DNA of 64,000 nt from Enterobacter chuandaensis (GTDB lineage: Bacteria > Pseudomonadota > Gammaproteobacteria > Enterobacterales > Enterobacteriaceae). The stretch covers positions 62,001-126,000 of the forward strand of contig NZ_QZCS01000008.1 of NCBI RefSeq assembly GCF_003594915.1, written 5' to 3'. The position numbers were made by a program, and so were the translations under genes. The notes beneath the pieces were generated by a model. The model was not told the origin of the DNA and ran no database searches. It saw only the letters and a program-made list of their open reading frames with translations. Below, piece by piece: positions 9,244 through 17,833 of this stretch (position 1 is the stretch's first letter; every line of letters begins with the position of its first letter).

Positions 9244-10443
9244 GTGGAAAGGTTTGATGCCGTGGTCATTGGCGCCGGTGCGGCGGGTATGTTTTGTGCG
9301 GCAATGGCCGGACAAGCGGGTCGTCGTGTGCTGTTACTCGATAACGGCAAAAAGCCAGGCCGCAAGATCCTGATGTCCGGCGGCGGGCGCTGCAACTTTA
9401 CCAATCTCTATGTCGAACCCGCGGCCTATTTGAGCCAGAACCGCCATTTTTGCAAATCCGCGCTGGCGCGTTATACCCAGTGGGATTTTATCGATCTGGT
9501 CGGTAAGCACGGCATCGCGTGGCATGAAAAGACGCTGGGACAGCTCTTCTGCGACGACTCCGCGCAGCAGATTGTCGATATGCTGGTGGCCGAGTGCGAG
9601 AAGGGCGGCGTGGTCATGCGCCTGCGTACCGAAGTGCTGGAGGTTGCCCGCGACGAGCAGGGCTACACGCTGCAGCTCAATGGTGACACTGTCAGCGCCG
9701 ATAACCTGGTCATCGCCAGCGGCGGTCTGTCGATGCCGGGGCTGGGGGCGTCCCCGTTCGGCTATAAGATTGCCGAGCAGTTTGGCCTGAACGTATTGCC
9801 TACGCGCGCCGGGCTGGTTCCGTTCACGCTGCACAAACCGCTCCTGGAACAGCTTCAGACGCTTTCCGGCGTGTCCGTTCCCTCCGTTATTACTGCCGAA
9901 GATGGGACGGTGTTCCGCGAAAACCTGCTCTTTACTCACCGCGGTCTCTCCGGCCCGGCGGTGCTGCAAATCTCCAGCTACTGGCAGCCGGGTGAGTTTG
10001 TCACGGTAAATCTGGTGCCGGACTGCGATCTGGATGCGTTCCTCAACGAACAGCGCACCGCTCACCCGAATCAGAGCCTGAAAAATACCCTGGCGATGCA
10101 GCTGCCAAAACGTCTGGTAGAGTGTTTGCAGGTGCTGGGGCAGATCCCGGATGTGACGCTCAAGCAGCTGAACAGCCGCGAGCAGGAAACGTTGGTGGAT
10201 ACGCTAACGAACTGGCGCGTCCAGCCAAACGGCACCGAAGGCTACCGCACGGCAGAAGTGACGCTGGGCGGTGTCGACACCAATGAGCTTTCCTCGCGTA
10301 CCATGGAAGCGCGCAACGTACCGGGGCTCTATTTTATCGGCGAAGTGATGGACGTTACCGGCTGGCTCGGCGGGTATAATTTCCAGTGGGCGTGGGCCAG
10401 CGCCTGGGCCTGCGCGCAGGCGCTGGCGGAAAAGAACGTTTAG
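9244..10443 (+). CDS. yhiN: HI0933-family flavoprotein (NAD(P)/FAD-dependent oxidoreductase)
   Basis: Predicted FAD-binding oxidoreductase of unknown substrate. I start it at GTG 9244 (VERFDAVVIGAG), behind AGAGGA; this gives 399 residues against about 400 in E. coli YhiN. An in-frame start at 9190 would add an 18-residue acidic leader that the family lacks. The FAD dinucleotide motif is GAGAAG within VVIGAGAAGMFCA. The family motif GRKILMSGGGRCNFTN follows, and the end is GEVMDVTGWLGGYNFQWAWA. Its position next to pitA is as in E. coli. Confidence 0.88.
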   Translation: MERFDAVVIGAGAAGMFCAAMAGQAGRRVLLLDNGKKPGRKILMSGGGRCNFTNLYVEPAAYLSQNRHFCKSALARYTQWDFIDLVGKHGIAWHEKTLGQLFCDDSAQQIVDMLVAECEKGGVVMRLRTEVLEVARDEQGYTLQLNGDTVSADNLVIASGGLSMPGLGASPFGYKIAEQFGLNVLPTRAGLVPFTLHKPLLEQLQTLSGVSVPSVITAEDGTVFRENLLFTHRGLSGPAVLQISSYWQPGEFVTVNLVPDCDLDAFLNEQRTAHPNQSLKNTLAMQLPKRLVECLQVLGQIPDVTLKQLNSREQETLVDTLTNWRVQPNGTEGYRTAEVTLGGVDTNELSSRTMEARNVPGLYFIGEVMDVTGWLGGYNFQWAWASAWACAQALAEKNV

Positions 10444-10457
10444 AATTGATTTTTTTT

Positions 10458-10490
10458 GAGTGTGGCCTTCACTGAAAGCCCACTCTTTTT
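10458..10490 (+). terminator. yhiN terminator
   Basis: GAGTGTGGC (10458-10466) pairs imperfectly with GCCCACTC (10478-10485) and is followed by TTTTT, 15 nt after the yhiN stop. Confidence 0.6.
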
Positions 10491-10550
10491 CTCTGCTGGT
10501 TTACGCCAGCCTGCATGGTGCTGTGTTCTGCCTCTATAAAAGGGTTGTGT

Positions 10551-11576
10551 ATGTCTGCTGCTCATCTCGGTTTCCCGACGGAAACCGTTGTTGTCTTTGT
10601 GGTGATGGCCGTTGGGGCGATGTTTATCGACCTCTTCATGCACCGTCACGATAAGCCTGTCTCGCTGAAAAGCGCGGCGATGTGGTCCGTTTTCTGGTTC
10701 TCAATGGCAATGGCGTTTGCCGGGTTCCTGTATATCCATCACGGCGCCGAGATGGCGAGCCTGTTCCTCACCGGCTACGCGCTGGAAGAGGTGCTCTCCA
10801 TTGATAACCTGTTTGTGATGATGGCGATCTTCGCCTGGTTCGGCGTGCCGGATAAGTACCGTCACCGCGTGCTCTACTGGGGCGTGCTGGGGGCGATTTT
10901 CTTCCGCGGTATTTTCGTGGCGATCGGCACCAGCCTGCTGAGCCTGGGGCCGTACGTGGAGGTTATTTTCGCGCTGGTCGTCGGCTGGACGGCGGTGATG
11001 ATGCTCAAACGCAACGAAGAGAGTGACGAAGTGGAAGATTACTCGGGTCACCTTGCCTATCGCCTGGTGAAACGCTTCTACCCCGTCTGGCCGAAAATCA
11101 GCAGCCACGCCTTTATTCTGACCCAGAAAGAGGTGGATGCAGAGCTTGAGAAGCCGGAAAACCAGGACGTAACGGTTGGCCGTGTGAAGAAGGCGAAGCG
11201 CTATGCGACGCCGCTGCTGCTCTGCGTGGCGGTGGTCGAACTCTCAGACGTGATGTTCGCGTTTGACTCCGTACCGGCCATTATCGCGGTGAGCCGCGAG
11301 CCGCTGATTATCTACAGCGCCATGATGTTCGCCATCCTCGGCCTGCGTACCCTCTACTTTGTGCTGGAAGCGCTCAAGCAGTATCTGGTGCATCTGGAGA
11401 AAGCGGTGGTGCTGCTGCTGTTCTTCGTGGCGTTCAAGCTGGGTCTGAATGCGACCGATCACTTCTGGCACCACGGTTACAGCATTGGCGCGACGGCCAG
11501 TCTGTTTGTTGTGTTAGGCGTGCTGGCGCTGGGGATTATTGCGAGCGTGTTGTTCCCGGGGAAACGTGAAGCCTGA
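10551..11576 (+). CDS. terC: TerC-family integral membrane protein
   Basis: 341 residues with about nine membrane spans, closer to plasmid tellurium-resistance TerC than to E. coli Alx. Conserved acidic membrane motifs are present: EEVLSIDNLFVMM and VVELSDVMFAFDSVPA, both thought to coordinate metal ions in this family (linked to Mn export and tellurite resistance). I chose ATG 10551 (MSAAHLGFPTETV); the longer frame from 10515 adds an unsupported leader over a weak AAGGG site. None of terZABDEF is nearby, so it is an orphan. It is convergent with a HAD phosphatase across a 50-bp repeat. Confidence 0.88.
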   Translation: MSAAHLGFPTETVVVFVVMAVGAMFIDLFMHRHDKPVSLKSAAMWSVFWFSMAMAFAGFLYIHHGAEMASLFLTGYALEEVLSIDNLFVMMAIFAWFGVPDKYRHRVLYWGVLGAIFFRGIFVAIGTSLLSLGPYVEVIFALVVGWTAVMMLKRNEESDEVEDYSGHLAYRLVKRFYPVWPKISSHAFILTQKEVDAELEKPENQDVTVGRVKKAKRYATPLLLCVAVVELSDVMFAFDSVPAIIAVSREPLIIYSAMMFAILGLRTLYFVLEALKQYLVHLEKAVVLLLFFVAFKLGLNATDHFWHHGYSIGATASLFVVLGVLALGIIASVLFPGKREA

Positions 11577-11585
11577 TGTACCGTT

Positions 11586-11635
11586 TTTCTCCCTCTCCCT
11601 GTGGGAGAGGGCCGGGATGAGGGCATCAGGCCGCA
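11586..11635. repeat. 50-bp dispersed palindromic repeat, copy 1
   Basis: It contains a perfect 9-bp inverted repeat CCCTCTCCC-tgt-GGGAGAGGG followed by a conserved tail ending ATCAGGCCGCA. Copy 2 at 43201-43250 is in the opposite orientation and identical at 48 of 50 positions. Both copies fill gaps between convergent genes. Confidence 0.85.
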
Positions 11636-11636
11636 C

Positions 11637-12299
11637 TTAACCCTTAATCGGTGAATTCCGGCGCTTGCGCGGGTGATGGAAATGCCGCCAGTGCGGATCC
11701 TGCGCCGCCGCCAGCAGTTCGTGGTCGCCGCGGGTGTCTCCCCAGGCGCGCAGGTGATAGGCGTTCAGATCGCCATACACCTTTTCCAGTCTCGCCACCT
11801 TCTGCGCACAGCGGCAGTTGTTGCCGGTGATACGGCCCGTCAGCTTGCCGTCCTTCACTTCCAGCTGTGTGCCAATAAGCTTAATGCCGAGCTTGTCCGC
11901 CCACGGCTGGAGCACCAGCGCCGGCGACGCAGAGCAAATTGTCACTTCCGCACCGGCATTCACCTCCGCCGCCACCGCCAGCACCCCTTCAGGGCGCATC
12001 AGCTTGCTCCAGTATTTTTCGCAAAAGGCTTCCGCCTGCTGGCGCAGCCAGTGTTCGTCCACGCCCGTCAGGAACGTTTTAATCAGCACTTCTTTTAGCT
12101 CATCGCGCGTCAGCTTGCGGCGCACGCAGTGGAGCGTGGGCAGCGCCATGCGCACCAGGCGACCCGCGAAATAGCGTTTCCCAAAGGCAAAACGCAGGAA
12201 AGGGATAAAGCTGTCGTGGTGCGTTAATGTCCCGTCAAAGTCAAAGACAGAGAGCACGTTGGATTTTGCCACCGTCTCGTCGGCAATCATATTGGTCAT
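11637..12299 (-). CDS. HAD-IB family phosphatase
   Basis: 220-residue haloacid dehalogenase-type hydrolase. The nucleophile motif DFDGTLT gives Asp20 and the general acid Asp22. Motif II is CSASP (Ser/Thr class), and the later acidic motif lies in WGDTRGDHELL. Members of subfamily IB include phosphoserine phosphatase-like enzymes and the phosphatidylglycerophosphatase PgpC; the substrate here cannot be assigned. The C-terminal tail is basic (HHPRKRRN). It is convergent with terC across the repeat, and its upstream region is shared with the divergent NlpC/P60 gene. Confidence 0.8.
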   Translation of the reverse strand: MTNMIADETVAKSNVLSVFDFDGTLTHHDSFIPFLRFAFGKRYFAGRLVRMALPTLHCVRRKLTRDELKEVLIKTFLTGVDEHWLRQQAEAFCEKYWSKLMRPEGVLAVAAEVNAGAEVTICSASPALVLQPWADKLGIKLIGTQLEVKDGKLTGRITGNNCRCAQKVARLEKVYGDLNAYHLRAWGDTRGDHELLAAAQDPHWRHFHHPRKRRNSPIKG

Positions 12300-12431
12300 A
12301 AATACGTCTTAGCTGAAATACACATTCTGCGGATCAGTGTACCTGCTTTACCTGAACAGTCCTTACATCACCGCCATTTTTTTCTCGATCTTGCGATCTG
12401 AAAGTGAGTCCAATTTTGGCCTCAATAATGA

Positions 12432-12460
12432 TTGGTGAAAAAATGAGCTGTCTATATTAT
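12432..12460 (+). promoter_or_regulatory. candidate promoter of the NlpC/P60 gene
   Basis: TTGGTG (12432-12437), a 17-nt spacer and TATTAT (12455-12460) give a plausible sigma-70 promoter. Transcription would start near 12467, about 70 nt before the chosen ATG. The leader contains a GGGG...CCCC segment near 12483-12500 that could fold. Confidence 0.45.
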
Positions 12461-12538
12461 CGCCACATCGCAAGATATTTCGGGGGAACATTGGCCCCCA
12501 CCGGTAAGGAAAAATTCACGCTTAGTTCCAGTATAGAT

Positions 12539-13066
12539 ATGACGTTCAGATCGCTTATTTCAATCCTCACGTTAAGTTTTGCTTCGTTTTCTGCGCTGAG
12601 TTTTCAGCTGCCCGCATCGATGATCTCCGTAGATAGCACGTTTGCGGAATCGCCGGTGAAATCGGCTCTGTTTCACCAGGAAACAGGCCCGCTGCGCTCG
12701 CGCATTCTCGATCAATACCAGAAGTGGAAGGGCACCCAGTACCAGTGGGGCGGCACCACGCACCGCGGGGTAGATTGCTCCGCGCTGATGCAGCATCTGT
12801 TCAGCGATGCCGTGCACCTTTATCTGCCGCGCACGACGAGCGAGCAGATCCATCGCGGCGTTCGGGTGGCGCAATACCGCCTGAAGGCGGGAGATTTGGT
12901 CTTCTTCCAGACGGGTCCGAACCGCAGGCACGTTGGCGTGTATATCGGTAACAGCCAGTTTATTCATGCCTCAAGCAGCCAGGGCGTAACGGTCTCAACC
13001 CTGACCGATGACTACTGGCAGGCACGCTACATTACCGCCCGTCGTGTCGCGGGCAGTGCCGCCTGA
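12539..13066 (+). CDS. NlpC/P60 (C40) family peptidoglycan hydrolase
   Basis: 175 residues from ATG 12539, beginning with a Sec-type signal peptide (MTFRSLISILTLSFASFSAL). The catalytic Cys80 is in GVDCSALM, His131 in RRHVGVYIG and the third residue His143 in FIHAS, so the catalytic triad is intact. These enzymes cleave D,L-endopeptide bonds in murein; it resembles E. coli NlpC but has no lipobox. In-frame ATGs upstream (12404, 12443) lie at or before the likely promoter, which favours 12539, though I see no strong ribosome site. It is convergent with the SDR gene, 5 nt apart. Confidence 0.8.
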   Translation: MTFRSLISILTLSFASFSALSFQLPASMISVDSTFAESPVKSALFHQETGPLRSRILDQYQKWKGTQYQWGGTTHRGVDCSALMQHLFSDAVHLYLPRTTSEQIHRGVRVAQYRLKAGDLVFFQTGPNRRHVGVYIGNSQFIHASSSQGVTVSTLTDDYWQARYITARRVAGSAA

Positions 13067-13071
13067 CGACG

Positions 13072-13866
13072 TTAAATAATATCATCCACCACGCCGCCAT
13101 CGACGCGCAGTGCCGCGCCCGAGGTGGCGGAGGCCTGCGCTGAACAGACATAAATCACCATATTAGCGACTTCTTCAACGGTGGCGGCGCGCTGAATAAC
13201 CGAGCTGGGGCGGTTGGCCATGACAAACTCTTTCGCCAGCTGCTCCAGCGATTTACCGGTTTTCTCGATCTCATCTTTCATCATTTCAGCGAAACCGTCC
13301 GACATCGTTGGGCCCGGCAGCACGCTGTTCACCGTCACGCCGCTTCCCGCCACGAACTTTGCCAGCCCGCGCGCCAGCGAGAGCTGTGCCGTTTTGGTCA
13401 CCCCGTAGTGGATCATATCCGCCGGGATATTGCAGGCCGACTCGGAGGAGATAAACACCACGCGGCCCCAGCCTTTTTTCACCATCCCCGGAAGCAGGGC
13501 GCGGGAGAGGCGCACGCCGGACATCACGTTGGTCTGCCAGTAGCGTTCCCAGGTTTCATCGTCGGTGCCATAGAAATCCTGTGGACCGTAAATCCCGGCG
13601 TTGTTCACCAGAATATCGACGTCGCTCGCGACCTTCAGCAGCGATTCAACCCCTTCCGCGGTGCTGAGATCGGCAATGGCGGCACGCACCTGCACGCCCG
13701 GCACCACCTGCTGTAGCTGCTGAATCCCCTTGTTCACCGAGTCGGTACTGCGGCCATTAACAATCACTTCCGCGCCGCTTTCTGCCAGGCTTCTGGCAAT
13801 GGCGAACCCGATGCCGCCGGTAGAGGCGGTGACCAGCGCCACTTTCCCCGCAAAGTCGATTTTCAT
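13072..13866 (-). CDS. SDR-family oxidoreductase
   Basis: 264-residue classical short-chain dehydrogenase/reductase. The cofactor motif is TASTGGIGFAIA, the structural motif LVNNAGIYG, and the catalytic pair lies in HYGVTKTA (Tyr-x3-Lys) after the ISSESA serine. Two adjacent ATGs exist; AAGGAG has 6-nt spacing to the second (13866), which I use, against 3 nt to the first. It lies 32 nt downstream of the LysR gene on the same strand, so the two may be co-transcribed. The substrate is unknown; an aromatic or phenolic compound is possible given padC next door, but this is only context. Confidence 0.8.
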   Translation of the reverse strand: MKIDFAGKVALVTASTGGIGFAIARSLAESGAEVIVNGRSTDSVNKGIQQLQQVVPGVQVRAAIADLSTAEGVESLLKVASDVDILVNNAGIYGPQDFYGTDDETWERYWQTNVMSGVRLSRALLPGMVKKGWGRVVFISSESACNIPADMIHYGVTKTAQLSLARGLAKFVAGSGVTVNSVLPGPTMSDGFAEMMKDEIEKTGKSLEQLAKEFVMANRPSSVIQRAATVEEVANMVIYVCSAQASATSGAALRVDGGVVDDII

Positions 13867-13898
13867 CATCAGCTCCTTATCGTTTTAACGTTCGGACC

Positions 13899-14780
13899 TT
13901 AAAGCGTAGCAGGTGATGATGACGGCTCCTGGCTAAAAAGGCGCAGCAGGGTCTCTACCTGCTCATCCAGCGGGGCGAGAGTGCGCTTCACAATCAGATG
14001 CAGCGGCGTGGCGCGGCGGACACCGTGGCTCAGCGGAAGCATTCGCAGTACGCCTTGCTCCAGCTGGGGCTGAATGCGTTCCTCAGGCAGCCAGCCGTAG
14101 CCGACCTGCGAGACAACGGCCTCTATGGCGGCATCAATGGTTGAGAACGTCCACGACTGGCTGGCGGCCCGCGCGGCGTTCTGGCTGTCCGCAATCTGGA
14201 TAAGCGGCCACGGATGCAGCATCTCATCGCTTAGCGGCGCGTCGAGGCTAAAGAGGGGATGCTGGTGATGCGCCACGGCGACAAAGTCGATATTCATCAG
14301 CCATTCGCCGAGCCCGGTAATGTCATGGCGGCGGGTTAGGACCATCACATCGGCTTCGTTATTCATGACATCGGCGCGGGTGTTTTCCAGCACCTCCGTG
14401 AGACGGACCTGAGTTTGCGGATACTGCTGCTGAAACTGACGCAGGATGGCGAACAGGCGGCGGCGCGGAAAAATCGAGTCCACGACCAGGTCCAGCCGCG
14501 TGCGCATCCCGTTACGAAGGGTCGCTGCGCGCGTCTCGACGTACGCAAACGCTTTCAGCAGCGGCTTAACCTGGTTGAGAAGCAGTTCTCCGGCGGGGGT
14601 CAATACGGCCCGACGCCCTTCTGGGACCAGCAGCGCTACTCCCAGCCTTTCCTGCAGCAGCGACAGGTTATAGCTCACCGAGGACTGGCTGCGGTGGGTT
14701 TCTTCCGCGGCTTTGGCAAAGCTGCCCGCTTCCACGACTCGTTCCAGCAGAGACCATTGTTCCAGCGTCGTCTTGTGCAT
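13899..14780 (-). CDS. LysR-family regulator, likely controller of padC
   Basis: 293 residues. The N-terminal winged helix-turn-helix is clear (LLERVVEAGSFAKAAEETHRS, then VSYNLSLLQERLGV), followed by a periplasmic-binding-protein-like effector domain of normal length. It is divergent from the phenolic acid decarboxylase gene with a 98-nt gap, the classic LysR arrangement. It therefore probably activates padC in response to a hydroxycinnamate; this follows from position and family, not from a tested function. The SDR gene follows closely on the same strand. Confidence 0.85.
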   Translation of the reverse strand: MHKTTLEQWSLLERVVEAGSFAKAAEETHRSQSSVSYNLSLLQERLGVALLVPEGRRAVLTPAGELLLNQVKPLLKAFAYVETRAATLRNGMRTRLDLVVDSIFPRRRLFAILRQFQQQYPQTQVRLTEVLENTRADVMNNEADVMVLTRRHDITGLGEWLMNIDFVAVAHHQHPLFSLDAPLSDEMLHPWPLIQIADSQNAARAASQSWTFSTIDAAIEAVVSQVGYGWLPEERIQPQLEQGVLRMLPLSHGVRRATPLHLIVKRTLAPLDEQVETLLRLFSQEPSSSPATL

Positions 14781-14828
14781 AATTTATCTAAAAATTGGAT
14801 GGGTTTGATTAAAACATAGCGTTATTCA

Positions 14829-14841
14829 TTCATTTTTTGAA
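14829..14841. promoter_or_regulatory. candidate LysR-type operator (T-N11-A)
   Basis: TTCATTTTTTGAA is a T-N11-A sequence with dyad symmetry (TTCA/TGAA) in the divergent LysR-padC gap, 38 nt before the padC ATG. The fit to the LysR rule is good, but the motif is short. Confidence 0.4.
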
Positions 14842-14878
14842 GGCTTAAGATCGTCTCATCAAAACAAGGAGACATCAT

Positions 14879-15385
14879 ATGAACACTTTCGATAAACATG
14901 ACTTAAGCGGCTTCGTGGGCAAACATCTGGTGTATACCTATGATAACGGCTGGAATTACGAGTTTTACGTTAAAAACGAAAACACCATCGACTACCGTAT
15001 TCACAGCGGGCTGGTGGCGAATCGCTGGGTTAAAGATCAGCAGGTTTACATTGTCCAGGTGGGCGAGAGCATCTATAAAATTTCATGGACTGAGCCAACC
15101 GGCACCGACGTCAGCCTGATTGCGAACCTGGGAGACAGACTGTTCCATGGCACTATCTTCTTCCCGCGTTGGGTCATGAATAACCCGGAAAAAACCGTCT
15201 GCTTCCAGAACGATCACATTCCGCTGATGAATAGCTATCGCGATGCTGGCCCGGCCTACCCAACGGAAGTGATTGATGAATTCGCGACAATCACCTTTGT
15301 ACGCGACTGTGGCCCTGACGATGACAGCATTATTGCGTGCCCGGCTAGCGAGTTACCTGCAAACTTTCCAGATAACTTAAAATAA
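14879..15385 (+). CDS. padC: phenolic acid decarboxylase
   Basis: Cofactor-free decarboxylase converting p-coumaric, ferulic and caffeic acids to 4-vinyl derivatives, detoxifying plant phenolics. The 168 residues form the small beta-barrel family typified by Bacillus PadC, with an N-terminal extension of about 8 residues. The catalytic residues are present: Tyr19 and Tyr21 (LVYTYDNGW), Arg49 (ANRWVKD) and Glu72 (SWTEPTGTD). ATG 14879 follows AAGGAGACATCAT. A strong terminator follows. Control is probably by the divergent LysR protein. Confidence 0.93.
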   Translation: MNTFDKHDLSGFVGKHLVYTYDNGWNYEFYVKNENTIDYRIHSGLVANRWVKDQQVYIVQVGESIYKISWTEPTGTDVSLIANLGDRLFHGTIFFPRWVMNNPEKTVCFQNDHIPLMNSYRDAGPAYPTEVIDEFATITFVRDCGPDDDSIIACPASELPANFPDNLK

Positions 15386-15412
15386 GCGCGACAATTAACT
15401 AAACGGAAAAGT

Positions 15413-15456
15413 TCCCGGTTATTTCTATTTCGATGGAAATAATCGGGATTTTTTTT
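15413..15456 (+). terminator. padC terminator
   Basis: A 13-bp stem with one mismatch (TCCCGGTTATTTC / GAAATAATCGGGA) is followed by eight T residues, 28 nt after the padC stop. The rest of the 320-nt gap to arnB is AT-rich upstream sequence for the arn operon. Confidence 0.9.
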
Positions 15457-15588
15457 GTTTGTTGATGTCTGGTTTAAAATAACATTTAGAAAAGATTGTG
15501 GTAGATCACGAAATAAATAATTCATAATTAACTAACTCCTTGTTTTTTAATTATTTAATATTCTTATCGTAACATTTAAAAACACCAT

Positions 15589-15605
15589 CTTAATTTTTTC
15601 CTAAG
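15589..15605 (+). promoter_or_regulatory. candidate PmrA box of the arn operon
   Basis: CTTAAT, a 5-nt spacer, then CCTAAG matches the PmrA direct-repeat rule (C/T)TTAA-N5-CTTAA with one mismatch in the second half. It is about 105 nt before arnB. In Salmonella and E. coli the arn operon is driven by phosphorylated PmrA, so the site is expected here. Confidence 0.5.
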
Positions 15606-15708
15606 AAATGAACGCTACCTTGATATGAGTTTATGGTTCGTTGAAATAAACGAAAAGGTAATTGGTTAATATCAAGCGCGTGCCATTCTTATTGCAAGGA
15701 AAATAATG

Positions 15709-16848
15709 ATGAGTGATTTTTTGCCTTTTTCCCGCCCGTCGATGGGTAATGAGGAATTAGCGGCGTTGCAGGAGGTATTAACCTCCGGCTGGATCACCAC
15801 CGGACCTAAAAATCAGGAACTTGAAGCGGCATTCTGTCACCTGACGGGGAACCAGCACGCGATTGCCGTCTGTTCAGCAACGGCAGGCATGCACGTCACG
15901 CTGATGGCGCTGGACATTGGCCCGGGCGATGAGGTCATTACCCCCTCCCAGACCTGGGTTTCCACGCTGAATATGATCGTGCTGCTGGGCGCCACGCCGG
16001 TGATGATCGATGTGGACAACGATACGCTGATGGTGACGCCGGAAGCGGTTGAAGCCGCCATTACCCCGCGTACCAAAGCGATTATTCCCGTGCATTACGC
16101 CGGTGCGCCGTGTGATATCGACGCCATTCATACCATCGGTGAGCGTCACGGTATTCCGGTGATTGAAGACGCAGCCCATGCCGCCGGAACGTACTACAAG
16201 AACCGTCACGTGGGCTGGAAAGGCACGGCGATTTTTTCCTTCCACGCCATCAAAAACATGACCTGCGCGGAAGGCGGTTTAGTCGTCACGGATAACGCTC
16301 AGCTTGCCGCGCGGATCCGCAGCCTGAAATTCCATGGCCTGGGTGTGGATGCCTATGACCGCCAGACGCACGGTCGTGCGCCGCAGGCAGAAGTGATCTC
16401 CCCGGGCTTTAAGTACAACCTCGCGGATATCAACGCCGCGCTGGCGCTGGTGCAGCTGGGCAAGCTGAAAGAGGCCAACACACGCCGCGAGGAAATCGCG
16501 CAGCGCTACCTGCGGGAGCTTGCCGATACGCCGTTCCAGCCGCTGAGCATTCCGTCATGGCCACACGTTCACGCCTGGCACCTGTTTATTATTCGCGTTG
16601 ATGAAGCGCGCTGCGGGATCTCACGCGACGGCCTGATGGCGGCGCTGAAGGAGCAAGGCATCGGTACCGGCCTGCATTTCCGCGCGGCACACACCCAAAA
16701 ATACTACCGCGAGCGTTTTCCTGATGTATCGCTTCCGAATTCGGAATGGAATAGCGCGCGTATTTGTTCTCTCCCTCTTTTCCCGGACATGACTCATGAC
16801 GACACAACCCGCGTCATTACCGCGCTCCATCAGCTTGCAGGACATTGA
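15709..16848 (+). CDS. arnB: UDP-4-amino-4-deoxy-L-arabinose aminotransferase
   Basis: PLP enzyme that transfers an amino group from glutamate to UDP-L-Ara4O, giving UDP-L-Ara4N for lipid A modification. The start at the second of two adjacent ATGs ([11 protein letters not shown]) gives 379 residues, the E. coli length. The PLP lysine is Lys182 in [15 protein letters not shown], and the DegT/DnrJ/EryC1-family segments [13 protein letters not shown] and YNLADINAA are present. It is the first gene of a tightly packed seven-gene operon; arnC starts 1 nt after the stop. A likely PmrA box lies upstream. Confidence 0.96.
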   Translation: MSDFLPFSRPSMGNEELAALQEVLTSGWITTGPKNQELEAAFCHLTGNQHAIAVCSATAGMHVTLMALDIGPGDEVITPSQTWVSTLNMIVLLGATPVMIDVDNDTLMVTPEAVEAAITPRTKAIIPVHYAGAPCDIDAIHTIGERHGIPVIEDAAHAAGTYYKNRHVGWKGTAIFSFHAIKNMTCAEGGLVVTDNAQLAARIRSLKFHGLGVDAYDRQTHGRAPQAEVISPGFKYNLADINAALALVQLGKLKEANTRREEIAQRYLRELADTPFQPLSIPSWPHVHAWHLFIIRVDEARCGISRDGLMAALKEQGIGTGLHFRAAHTQKYYRERFPDVSLPNSEWNSARICSLPLFPDMTHDDTTRVITALHQLAGH

Positions 16849-16849
16849 T

Positions 16850-17833
16850 ATGTTCAGCGCACCGCCTGTACAAAAAGTTTCTGTGGTGATCCCTGTTTAT
16901 AACGAGCAGGAGAGCCTGCCCGAGCTGATCCGCCGCACCACGGCCGCCTGCGACACGCTGGGCAAAGCCTATGAAATTCTGCTGGTGGATGACGGCAGCA
17001 GTGATGATTCCGCAATGATGCTGACCGAAGCCGCCCAGGCAGAGGGGAGCCATATCGTCGCGGTTTTGCTAAACCGCAATTACGGCCAGCACTCTGCCAT
17101 TATGGCCGGGTTCAGCCACGTTACGGGCGATCTGATCATCACCCTGGACGCTGACCTGCAAAACCCGCCGGAAGAGATCCCGTGCCTGGTGGCGAAAGCC
17201 GATGAGGGCTATGACGTGGTGGGCACGGTGCGTCAGAACCGTCAGGACAGCCTGTTCCGCAAGCTGGCCTCGCGAACCATCAACCGTCTTATCCAGCGTA
17301 CCACCGGTAAAGCGATGGGTGATTACGGCTGCATGCTCCGCGCGTACCGCCGCCACATCGTCGACGCCATGCTGCACTGCCATGAGCGCAGCACCTTTAT
17401 TCCGATCCTCGCCAATACCTTTGCCCGCAAGGCAACGGAAATTCCGGTCCTGCACGCCGAGCGCGAGCACGGGGAGTCGAAGTACAGCTTTATGCGTCTC
17501 ATCAACCTGATGTACGACCTCATCACCTGTCTGACCACCACGCCGCTGCGTCTGCTGAGCGTGTTCGGCAGCGTCATCGCCCTTGCCGGTTTTACGCTCT
17601 CCGTTCTGCTGGTGGTGCTGCGGCTGGTCTTTGGCCCGCAGTGGGCGGCGGAAGGGGTCTTCATGCTCTTTGCCGTGCTGTTTATGTTCATCGGCGCCCA
17701 GTTTGTCGGGATGGGCCTGCTCGGTGAATACATTGGCCGTATCTATAACGATGTTCGCGCACGTCCGCGCTACTTTATTCAACGTGTTGTCCGTCAGGAA
17801 CACAAAGCATCTCAAGAGGAAAACCACCCATGA
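16850..17833 (+). CDS. arnC: undecaprenyl-phosphate 4-deoxy-4-formamido-L-arabinose transferase
   Basis: Inner-membrane family-2 glycosyltransferase that moves Ara4FN from UDP to undecaprenyl phosphate. I start it at ATG 16850 ([20 protein letters not shown]), behind GCAGGA; this gives 327 residues (322 in E. coli), and the longer frame from 16796 overlaps arnB heavily. The N-terminal GT-A domain has VDDGSSDDS and the DxD-type [11 protein letters not shown]. Two C-terminal membrane helices lie at about 235-300. Its stop overlaps arnA by 4 nt. Confidence 0.96.
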   Translation: MFSAPPVQKVSVVIPVYNEQESLPELIRRTTAACDTLGKAYEILLVDDGSSDDSAMMLTEAAQAEGSHIVAVLLNRNYGQHSAIMAGFSHVTGDLIITLDADLQNPPEEIPCLVAKADEGYDVVGTVRQNRQDSLFRKLASRTINRLIQRTTGKAMGDYGCMLRAYRRHIVDAMLHCHERSTFIPILANTFARKATEIPVLHAEREHGESKYSFMRLINLMYDLITCLTTTPLRLLSVFGSVIALAGFTLSVLLVVLRLVFGPQWAAEGVFMLFAVLFMFIGAQFVGMGLLGEYIGRIYNDVRARPRYFIQRVVRQEHKASQEENHP

